A stretch of DNA of 13,580 bases from a bacterium UBP10_UBA1149 (lineage in GTDB: Bacteria; Desulfobacterota; Binatia; UBA1149). Where the stretch lies: assembly GCA_002311335.1 (NCBI GenBank), contig DBZX01000078.1:1-13580 (forward strand). Reading direction: 5' to 3'. Numbering within the stretch: the first letter of the stretch is position 1; each line of letters starts with the position of its first letter. The translations under genes were made by a program, and so were the position numbers. Under the pieces are notes generated by a model, which saw only the letters and a program-made list of their open reading frames with translations, was not told the origin of the DNA and did not search any database. Shown piece after piece: positions 5,722-12,119 of the stretch.

Positions 5722-8471
5722 CCGATCGAGGCGACCACGTCGCCGCAACGACCACACAACAGCTTCGTGTCGTCGCCCTCGTCTACCAATTCGTCATAGT
5801 TCCAGCAGCGGGCGCACTTGCCACCGCGCGCCGCGGCCACTTCCACCCGCGTGTCGTCTCCATCCGAACGGGTCAACTCCAGTTGAGATACGATGATCAC
5901 CGCGGCCAGGGTTTCTTCGCCCACCTGCTCGAGCAACTCGAAGTCGGCGGAGGGCACCGCCAGCACCACGCTCGCGTCGAGCGAGTGACCGATATCGCCG
6001 GCCTGGCGTTTCTCTTCCAGCGCGCGCGTCACGGCTGCCCGCGCCGTCCAGGTGGCCTGCCAGCGCGTGAGCAGCGGCTCGTTGTTCCAGCTCTCGTCGG
6101 GCGTGGGAAAATCCTGCATGAAAACGCTCGCCGCGTCATCGTTGCCCGGGATCTGCCCCCATATCTCTTCGGCGGTAAACGACAATACCGGCGCCACCAG
6201 CACTGTAAGGGTTTCGAGCACAGTACGCATGGCGGTCTGCGCGCTGCGCCGCTCGCGCGAATCGCGTCCCCCGCAGTAGAGCCGGTCCTTGACGATGTCG
6301 AAGTACTGGGAGCTCAGCTCGACGCTGCAGAAATTGTTGAGTTCGCGGTAGACGACGTGAAATTCACAGGCCTCGTAAGCCCGCCGGCAACGGCCCACGA
6401 AACCGTGCAGCGCCGCCAGCATCCAGCGGTCGATATCGTCCATGTCGTCCCAGGCAACGGCGTCGGCCACGGGGTCAAAATCGTGCAGGTTACCCAGAAG
6501 GTTACGCGCCGTGTTGCGTATCCTGCGGTAAGAGTCGGCGACCCGCTTGAGGATTTCATCCGACAGGCTCACGTCGTCGCGGTAGTCCTCCGACGAAACC
6601 CACAAGCGCATGATGTCAGCGCCGTACTGCTTCAGTACCTTGGCCGGCTCGACCACGTTGCCGAGCGACTTGGACTGCTTGCGCCCTTTTCCGTCGAGCA
6701 GGAAGCCGTGCGTCAACACCGTGCGGTAAGGCGCACGGTCTCGCGTGGCCACGCTGGTGAGTAAGGAAGAATGAAACCAGCCTCGGTGCTGGTCGCTTCC
6801 CTCGAGGTACAGGTCCGAAACCGTTCCCTCGCCGTGGTCGCGCTCCATCACCGAGGAGAAGCTCGAGCCCGAATCAAACCACACGTCGAGGATGTCGTTG
6901 TCGCGCTCAAAGTTCGTACCCGAGCAGGACGGGCAGGCGAAGCCCGCGGGAAGCAGGTCTTCGATGTCCCGCGTAAACCACGCGTCAGAGCCCTCGCGCT
7001 CGAAGAGATCGGCCACGTGCCTGACGACATCGCCGTCACAGGTGACCTGCCCGCAATCAGTGCAGTGCAGGGCGGGAAGCGGTACGCCCCAGGCCCGTTG
7101 TCGCGACAGGCACCAGTCGGGTCGGTCGGCTATCATGCCGTGTATGCGATCCCGACCCCACGACGGAATCCACTTCACCTCGTCCACGCATTCGAGAGCG
7201 CGCTCGCGAATGCTGTCCATCGACACGAACCACTGGTCGGTGGCCCTGAATATTATCGGTCGCCGGCAGCGCCAGCAGTGCGGATAGCTGTGCTGTATGG
7301 TTTCTTCGGCCAGCAGGGCGCCGGCAGCCTGCAGGGTCTCGACTACCGTGTCATCGACGCTGAACACGTGCTTGCCCTCCAGCTCGGGTAGCTCGGAGGT
7401 AAAACAACCGGCAGCGTCTACCGGCGCGTAGATCTCCAGCCCATAACGACAGCCTACCACGTAGTCGTCGTGGCCATGTCCGGGGGCCGTGTGCACGCAG
7501 CCGGTTCCGGCCTCCAGGGTCACGTGGTCGCCGAGCACGAGCAGAGAATCCCGGTCCAGCCAGGGATGGCGAGCCGTCATGCCCTCCAGTTCGCGGCCGG
7601 CGATGGTGGCGCGCGTGGCACCCAGGCCCAACACCTCGCGCAGCTGCTCGAGCATGCCCTCGGCCACCAGCAGGGGGCCGCCGGGCGCGTCTACGACGAC
7701 ATAGCCGAAACCGGGGTTCACGCAGATGGCGAGGTTGGCGGGCAAGGTCCACGGCGTGGTGGTCCAGATGGCAACGCCCAGCCCCTCTTCGACCAGCGCC
7801 TGCAAGTCACCGGTCGCACCGGTAAACGCAAAGCGGACGTAAACCGACCTCGAGCTATGATCCGAATACTCGACCTCGGCCTCGGCCAGGGCAGTGCGGC
7901 AGGACGAGCACCAGTGGACCGGACGCCTGCCGTGATACAGCACACCGGAATCAGCCAGGCGTGCAAGCTCGCGCAGTTCGTCAGCCTCGTAGGCCTTGTC
8001 CAGTGTAAGGTACGGATTGTCCCAGTCGGCCTGTATGCCCAGGCGCTTGAAGTCTTCGCGTTGGCGGTCAACGCAGTCCAGGGCGTAATCCCTGCACAGC
8101 TGCCGTACTTCAACGCGGCTGGTCTCCGCTCTCTTCTCGCGGCCGAGTTTTTTCTCGACCTCCAGCTCTATGGGCAATCCGTGGCAGTCCCAGCCGGGAC
8201 GAAACGAGACCCGGAAGCCGGCAAGGTGCCGGTACTTGACCACTATGTCCTTGAGCACCTTGTTCAGAACATGGCCCGCGTGGATGTTGCCGTTGGCGTA
8301 AGGCGGACCGTCATGAAACAGGAAGGGCGTGGAGCCCTCCCGCAGCTGTCGCATCTGCTGCCAGAGCCCCTCCTCCTGCCAACGCTTGAGCAACTCGGGC
8401 TCCCGCTGTGGCAACTTGGCACGCATGGGAAACGAAGTGCTCGGGAGGTTGAGTGTGTCCTTGTAGTCCAT
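5718..8471 (-). CDS. ileS: Isoleucyl-tRNA synthetase
   Basis: 917 residues, class I aminoacyl-tRNA synthetase that charges tRNA-Ile. The HIGH-type motif is HAGH (64-67) within PYANGNIHAGHVLNK. The editing domain CP1 contains TTPWTLPAN and GTGCVHTAPGHGHDDY. The segment DVWFDSGSSFSSV precedes the KMSKS-type loop, which reads KQSKS at 598-602. A C-terminal zinc site has four Cys (886, 889, 906, 909), as in bacterial type-1 IleRS. The sequence is intact and of normal length. The ATG at 8471 has no strong ribosome site but yields the standard N-terminus (YKDTLNLPSTSFPMR). The stop overlaps the likely lspA start. No T-box leader is evident in the short divergent region upstream. Confidence 0.97.
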   Translation of the reverse strand: MDYKDTLNLPSTSFPMRAKLPQREPELLKRWQEEGLWQQMRQLREGSTPFLFHDGPPYANGNIHAGHVLNKVLKDIVVKYRHLAGFRVSFRPGWDCHGLPIELEVEKKLGREKRAETSRVEVRQLCRDYALDCVDRQREDFKRLGIQADWDNPYLTLDKAYEADELRELARLADSGVLYHGRRPVHWCSSCRTALAEAEVEYSDHSSRSVYVRFAFTGATGDLQALVEEGLGVAIWTTTPWTLPANLAICVNPGFGYVVVDAPGGPLLVAEGMLEQLREVLGLGATRATIAGRELEGMTARHPWLDRDSLLVLGDHVTLEAGTGCVHTAPGHGHDDYVVGCRYGLEIYAPVDAAGCFTSELPELEGKHVFSVDDTVVETLQAAGALLAEETIQHSYPHCWRCRRPIIFRATDQWFVSMDSIRERALECVDEVKWIPSWGRDRIHGMIADRPDWCLSRQRAWGVPLPALHCTDCGQVTCDGDVVRHVADLFEREGSDAWFTRDIEDLLPAGFACPSCSGTNFERDNDILDVWFDSGSSFSSVMERDHGEGTVSDLYLEGSDQHRGWFHSSLLTSVATRDRAPYRTVLTHGFLLDGKGRKQSKSLGNVVEPAKVLKQYGADIMRLWVSSEDYRDDVSLSDEILKRVADSYRRIRNTARNLLGNLHDFDPVADAVAWDDMDDIDRWMLAALHGFVGRCRRAYEACEFHVVYRELNNFCSVELSSQYFDIVKDRLYCGGRDSRERRSAQTAMRTVLETLTVLVAPVLSFTAEEIWGQIPGNDDAASVFMQDFPTPDESWNNEPLLTRWQATWTARAAVTRALEEKRQAGDIGHSLDASVVLAVPSADFELLEQVGEETLAAVIIVSQLELTRSDGDDTRVEVAAARGGKCARCWNYDELVDEGDDTKLLCGRCGDVVASIG

Positions 8472-8562
8472 CGCCTGTAGCCGCAGGAGGGCCGAAAGAG
8501 CAGCGATATCAACTTAACGGCAGGCTGGCAACTCGGTCGTATCCGTGGCAGGATATTCGACC

Positions 8563-8814
8563 GTGGCAAAGAGAATGCAATTGGACTTCAATGTCGCCGG
8601 CCCGTCGGCCGTTGACGAGAACGGTCAGCCCAGGCCCTGCGTTATGGGAACGGAATGGGTCAACACGGACACCCTGGCCACGCTCGACAAGATAGGCATC
8701 GCTCCCACCGACCCCTGGGGCAAGCCGCTACCGGCCAGCGACAGCCGATCAAGCGACACGGCAGCGCCTGCTGGAGCCGCCGACAACACTCCCCGGGCTG
8801 ATACTGAAGACTGA
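8563..8814 (+). CDS. Small hypothetical protein
   Basis: I do not recognise this protein. About 83 residues from a GTG at 8563 (AGGA nine bases upstream), or 79 from the ATG at 8575; a GTG at 8545 is also open. Codons favour G or C in third position like the neighbours, which supports real coding. The first half looks ordered (LDFNVAGPSAVDENGQPRPC, then GTEWVNTDTLATLDKIGI). The last 30 residues are Ala/Ser/Asp/Thr-rich and probably disordered. There is no signal peptide or membrane span and one Cys. It is divergent from ileS, with about 90 bases between starts, and ends 27 bases from the convergent gene at 8842. Confidence 0.55.
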   Translation: MAKRMQLDFNVAGPSAVDENGQPRPCVMGTEWVNTDTLATLDKIGIAPTDPWGKPLPASDSRSSDTAAPAGAADNTPRADTED

Positions 8815-8826
8815 CCGCCGGCGGTC
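8813..8826. repeat. 14-bp palindrome between convergent genes
   Basis: GACCGCC followed by GGCGGTC, overlapping the stop of the small plus-strand gene. As RNA it could form a five-pair hairpin with a four-base loop on either strand, but there is no T-run. It may be a weak two-way terminator in a 27-base convergent gap. Confidence 0.3.
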
Positions 8827-8841
8827 TATCGAAAGGAGCTC

Positions 8842-9138
8842 TCAGCCGAGCCCTGCGGCCGTTAGCTGGCGGGTGACCGGCCTGCGGCTGCCGCTGCGAT
8901 CGCGGCCGCGACCGAAAACGTGCTCCCTGCACATGCCCATGCGGGCGCAACACATCTCGCTGTTAAGGTCGTTGTTGAAGGTGCGCTGGTGGCCGTCTTC
9001 GAAGAGAATCCGCACCAGGCAGGTGCCGCCGATTATCGTAGAGGTCATGACCTCTACGACCACGCCGTTACCCCAATCCTCCCGGTAATCCTGCCAGACG
9101 CGGTCACCGAGGCGAAGAAATTGCCTTATACCCCTCAT
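8842..9138 (-). CDS. Small hypothetical protein, SH3-like/DUF3553-like
   Basis: 98 residues from the ATG at 9138, with GGAA about eight bases upstream. The core (about 8-58) has the short-strand pattern of small SH3-like barrels: LGDRVWQDYREDWGNGVVVEV, then VRILFEDGHQRTF. The pattern GDxV...DWGxGxVxxV...VxFEDG recalls DUF3553-type domains and the CarD/DNA-binding Tudor-like group, but this is by eye only. The C-terminus is basic, with three Cys close together (CCARMGMC) and many Arg. No signal peptide or membrane span. The opposite-strand open frame over the same bases looks like a shadow. The gene contains a perfect 24-bp palindrome (9036-9059). Function unknown. Confidence 0.55.
   Translation of the reverse strand: MRGIRQFLRLGDRVWQDYREDWGNGVVVEVMTSTIIGGTCLVRILFEDGHQRTFNNDLNSEMCCARMGMCREHVFGRGRDRSGSRRPVTRQLTAAGLG
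9036..9059. repeat. Perfect 24-bp palindrome
   Basis: Half-site TCGTAGAGGTCA followed immediately by its exact reverse complement TGACCTCTACGA. It lies inside the small minus-strand gene (codons for about VEVMTST). No second copy was noticed in the window. Confidence 0.9.
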
Positions 9139-9286
9139 CGAAAAATTCCATGCCTGACTCGAACACTACAACGGGTAGCGGCCGGTTAGCAAGACTTTTA
9201 TGCAAACAATTACCGGCAATTTTCGTGCCTGCGGCGGCGGACCAGGGCCGAGCCCCAAGACAACGGCCGGGGAGCAAGTAGTAGCT

Positions 9287-9320
9287 GGATTACGCGGCGC
9301 ACGGCCGCGTTCTAGAATCC
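9287..9320 (-). terminator. Hairpin after the glutaredoxin gene, possible terminator
   Basis: ACGCGGC (9292-9298) pairs with GCCGCGT (9304-9310) around a five-base loop. Outer bases GGATT (9287-9291) and AATCC (9316-9320) also pair, leaving a five-base bulge TCTAG on one side. It begins directly after the glutaredoxin stop on the minus strand. There is no T-run, so it may stop transcription only with help or may protect the mRNA end. The rest of 9139-9286 shows no gene I can support. Confidence 0.4.
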
Positions 9321-9530
9321 TCAACCCCCGTCGGGGGCTACCTCCACGCGGCCCCCGTCTACGAACACCGGCACTATGCGCTCACCGCCGCTCAGCTTGA
9401 GCAACTCGGGCACGCGCTCGGGTTGATCGAGTACATTTATCTCCGAGAACGGCTTTCCCTCGGCCTGCAGGCGATCGCGCAAGGCCGCGCAGTACGGACA
9501 CCCGGTCTTTACATAAAGCGTTGCTGCCAC
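9321..9530 (-). CDS. Short glutaredoxin-family protein
   Basis: 69 residues, one thioredoxin fold. The dithiol active site CPYC is at 11-14 after a first beta strand (ATLYVKTG). The cis-proline region is RIVPVFVDGG, typical of NrdH/GrxC-like small glutaredoxins that reduce disulfides using glutathione or a thioredoxin reductase. It ends soon after the last strand, so it lacks most of the final helix of a full-length (about 80-85 residue) glutaredoxin. The GTG start is supported by a very strong ribosome site AGGAGGT (minus strand of 9541-9547), ten bases upstream, which lies in the last codons and stop of the sulfatase-like gene. The two genes are therefore probably coupled. Confidence 0.85.
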   Translation of the reverse strand: MAATLYVKTGCPYCAALRDRLQAEGKPFSEINVLDQPERVPELLKLSGGERIVPVFVDGGRVEVAPDGG

Positions 9531-9538
9531 GGTAGTGA

Positions 9539-11050
9539 TTACCTCCTGTGAACCTGTTCGGACGGCTTCCGGCCGGCACGGGTTTCATCGTCGGCGAGGG
9601 GTTGCAGGTAGCCGAGTTCCTCGAGTGCGAGTCGCTGCTGCCTGTCGAGGCCGGCCGCGCCGCGGTTGTGCTCCTGCATGAAGCTGCCGACAAAATCCCT
9701 GTCCGACGGACGATAGCGCCTCGCTACAGCGAACGACAGCGTGGCCGCGCGCGAGCGGGTGACGAAGCCGCGCAGTTTTTCGGCCGTGCCCGCTGGAGCG
9801 CTGGCGGCCGGCAAGCCCTCGCGGCTGTCAGCGTCGGCGGCATCGAACCAACGCCACCCACACAGCCCGGGGTCACCGCCGGGGCAGTCCGACGCCAGCA
9901 GTGTGCCCTGGCGGGTGTGGGCTGCCCACTGGCTGGTCCTCCCCGTCCGGGTAGAAAACACGGCGCGGGAGCTTGGCGGGGTGCCCTCGAGCAGGCCCCG
10001 CAAGCTGCTGCCGTGCAAGCCCGGTGGTAACGACACCCCGGCGTAGTCGAGCAGGGTGGGAAGCAGGTCTACCAATGATACCGCTGCCGTCACCCGCGCG
10101 GGCCCCGCTTCGAGCGGGCCGGCGGGCAGCTTAATCAGCAACGGCACCCTGGTTGACTCCTCGTGCAGTGTCGCCCCGTGCCTGAACCAGGAACCGTGTT
10201 CGCCGAATGCCTCACCGTGATCGGCCGTGACCACTATCAACGCCCTGTCGTAGAGGTCAGTCTGCCGCAGCCTCTCAAGCAAGCGCCCCAGCCAGGCATC
10301 GGCATAACTTATCTCGGCATCGTAGGCGTCGATGTAATCACGCAGGCGCGGCCGTTGGTCGAGCCGTTGGTATTCGGGCACCAGTGAGGGCTCGAACAGC
10401 CCGGAGGCAGACGCCGCCGGGCCGGGTGCAAAGCTGCGTGGCTCGGGCGCGGCGTAGGGCCCGTGCGGATCGATGAGGTGCAGAAAAAGAAAGCCGGGTT
10501 GCCACCCGCCGTCGAGCTCGCGGGCGACGCTGGCCACGGTGTCGGCCGCGATGCGCTGGTAGTTCTCACGGTTGCGTTCGCGCGCCGGCAGCAAGTCATC
10601 CCAGACATCAAAGCCCTGGTCAAGACCCGAGAGTTGCCCGACCAGCACCGTGCTGCTCACGAATCCGCGACTGCTGTAACCAGCCCCCGCAAGCAATTCG
10701 GCCAGGGTGAGATTTTCGCCGGCCAGCTCCTGCCCCAGTTGCCTCAGCCCGTGGCCGTGCGGATATTTTCCGGTAAACAACGACGCGAAGGCCGGGCTGG
10801 TACGGGGGCAGGGGGTAAACGCTCGCTCAAAAACAACCGCGTCCTGGGCCAGCCGACTGAGCGCGGGAGCGGTGTCTCTCGGATAACCGTATATCGACAG
10901 GTGGTCGGCCCGCAGTGCGTCTACGGTCAGCAACAGTATCGGTATGCGCGGCATGGACGTAACGGTAGTGGGCGCAACGGGAGAAGACGGGCGGCAGGCG
11001 GCGACGCTGAGCAACAGCAGCGTCGCGACAACCATGCTGCTGGCCGTCAT
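9539..11050 (-). CDS. Sulfatase-fold lipoprotein with Thr nucleophile position
   Basis: 503 residues from the ATG at 11050. The longer open frame upstream only shadows the acyltransferase gene. Signal sequence with lipobox VAAC (C19) predicts a lipoprotein facing the periplasm or outside. The alkaline phosphatase/sulfatase fold is shown by VDALRAD (metal ligand D44), LFTGKYPHGHG (91-101), HLIDPHGPY (191-199), TADHGEAFGEHG (D277, H278) and the RHGATLHEE segment (H291). Where sulfatases have CxPxR, this protein has TSPAF (84-88): Thr replaces the Cys/Ser turned into formylglycine, and Arg is missing. It therefore probably is not a classic sulfatase and may be a phosphodiesterase or phospho-group transferase; the substrate is unknown. 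It follows the acyltransferase by 28 bases and precedes a coupled glutaredoxin gene. Confidence 0.88.
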   Translation of the reverse strand: MTASSMVVATLLLLSVAACRPSSPVAPTTVTSMPRIPILLLTVDALRADHLSIYGYPRDTAPALSRLAQDAVVFERAFTPCPRTSPAFASLFTGKYPHGHGLRQLGQELAGENLTLAELLAGAGYSSRGFVSSTVLVGQLSGLDQGFDVWDDLLPARERNRENYQRIAADTVASVARELDGGWQPGFLFLHLIDPHGPYAAPEPRSFAPGPAASASGLFEPSLVPEYQRLDQRPRLRDYIDAYDAEISYADAWLGRLLERLRQTDLYDRALIVVTADHGEAFGEHGSWFRHGATLHEESTRVPLLIKLPAGPLEAGPARVTAAVSLVDLLPTLLDYAGVSLPPGLHGSSLRGLLEGTPPSSRAVFSTRTGRTSQWAAHTRQGTLLASDCPGGDPGLCGWRWFDAADADSREGLPAASAPAGTAEKLRGFVTRSRAATLSFAVARRYRPSDRDFVGSFMQEHNRGAAGLDRQQRLALEELGYLQPLADDETRAGRKPSEQVHRR

Positions 11051-11078
11051 TGCTCGCGACGATGGGCAGCGAAGGTGC

Positions 11079-12002
11079 TCAGCCAAGGAAGATCGACTTG
11101 CGCTGGCCCAGCTTACGGCGAATGAGCACCTGCACTGTACGCCGAAGCCTTTGCGACATGGCGTCAAAATCAGTGCTGCCTTCACCGCGAAAACGATTCT
11201 CACGGTAGAGATAAATCCGCCTGCCGAACACCAGGGTCCAACGCGTGGGCAGGGGTAACAATCCACCCAGGCCGAGCAGTGGAAACAGCGGGGTAATGGG
11301 CATGTAGGGCGCGCCGAGCAAGCGGCCCAGCCTCCTGCTGCGACCGATGACGGGGTAGGTTTCCTCCGCCCCGATGACGGCAAAGGGAATGATGGGCACA
11401 CGGTGGCGCAGGCTCAGCCTGGCGGCCGAGGTGGCAAAGCGCCGCAGCTTGTAACGCTCGTCGAAGAGCTTGGCGACACCGTTTACGCCCTCGGGAAATA
11501 TAAGGGGCATTTCGCCACGGCCAAGAAGATCGTCGGCAACCGCGTAGCGGGCCGGCGCCCCGCCCATCTTTCGGTAAGCGTCCGCCACCGGCCCCATGCC
11601 CTCTACAAAGGTGTCAAAGAGAGGCCGGACCACGCGGCCGGGCTTCCAGACATTGGACAGCGCGTAGCAGACCATGGTCGCGTCCAGGGGCAGCGCACCC
11701 GAGTGATTGCCCACGAGTATGGCGCCACCCTGCTCGGGCAGGTTTTCGAGCCCCTGCAGATCGACCCGCCAGTAGCTGTCAAAAAGAAACTTGAACAGCG
11801 GTTCCGAACGGGAACGGAAGGCAAGGTCAAGACCATAATCACCGGCCGAGCCCGCCTCGATAGCCTCGTTTACTCGCGGTGCGGTGGCCTCAGCCAGGCG
11901 CCGGCGCCCCTCTTCGTCAAGGGCAAAACTTTTGCGCGGGGAAGTTTCCTGACTGGCAAGCGGCACGCTATGAACCGCGTCGGGAAAAGAGTCCAAGGCC
12001 AT
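11079..12002 (-). CDS. PlsC-type lysophospholipid acyltransferase family protein
   Basis: 307 residues. Probable transfer of an acyl chain to a lipid acceptor at the cytoplasmic membrane. Block I reads NHSGALPLD (H100 and D107, spacing HX6D instead of the HX4D of classical PlsC). Block III is FPEG (169-172) followed by VNG. Block IV is VPIIPFAVIGAEETYPV. The HX6D spacing with IPFAVIGAEE is typical of the divergent branch that resembles eukaryotic TMEM68/DGAT2-like enzymes, so 1-acylglycerol-3-phosphate acyltransferase activity should not be assumed. There is a short hydrophobic stretch near LFPLLGLGGLLPLP. The start ATG at 12002 has an in-frame TAG shortly upstream; GGAG abuts the ATG, too close to be ideal. 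Likely first gene of an operon with the sulfatase-fold and glutaredoxin genes. Confidence 0.85.
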   Translation of the reverse strand: MALDSFPDAVHSVPLASQETSPRKSFALDEEGRRRLAEATAPRVNEAIEAGSAGDYGLDLAFRSRSEPLFKFLFDSYWRVDLQGLENLPEQGGAILVGNHSGALPLDATMVCYALSNVWKPGRVVRPLFDTFVEGMGPVADAYRKMGGAPARYAVADDLLGRGEMPLIFPEGVNGVAKLFDERYKLRRFATSAARLSLRHRVPIIPFAVIGAEETYPVIGRSRRLGRLLGAPYMPITPLFPLLGLGGLLPLPTRWTLVFGRRIYLYRENRFRGEGSTDFDAMSQRLRRTVQVLIRRKLGQRKSIFLG

Positions 12003-12119
12003 CTCCAGACGTAACCTATCAGGCTACGGCGCGTCTGCCAATGGTTTTCGCACAACAATCGTCCTCTCCAGGAGGGCGAGGCGTCCCCGCTCACTTAGCC
12101 CCTGTCGGACGCCTTCCCC

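Noticed and set aside
8920..9189. Plus-strand open frame (89 codons) opposite the SH3-like gene
   Set aside because: Its sequence lacks a recognisable fold pattern. The minus-strand product has a regular strand pattern (GDRV, GVVVEV, VRILFEDG).
9200..9400. Plus-strand open frame of 66 codons between the SH3-like and glutaredoxin genes
   Set aside because: Low-complexity Arg/Pro/Gly product, no ribosome site, and it runs over the 3' end of the glutaredoxin gene on the other strand.
11051..11401. N-terminal extension of the sulfatase-like frame
   Set aside because: It lies wholly within the acyltransferase gene in another frame. A clean signal peptide with lipobox starts at 11050.
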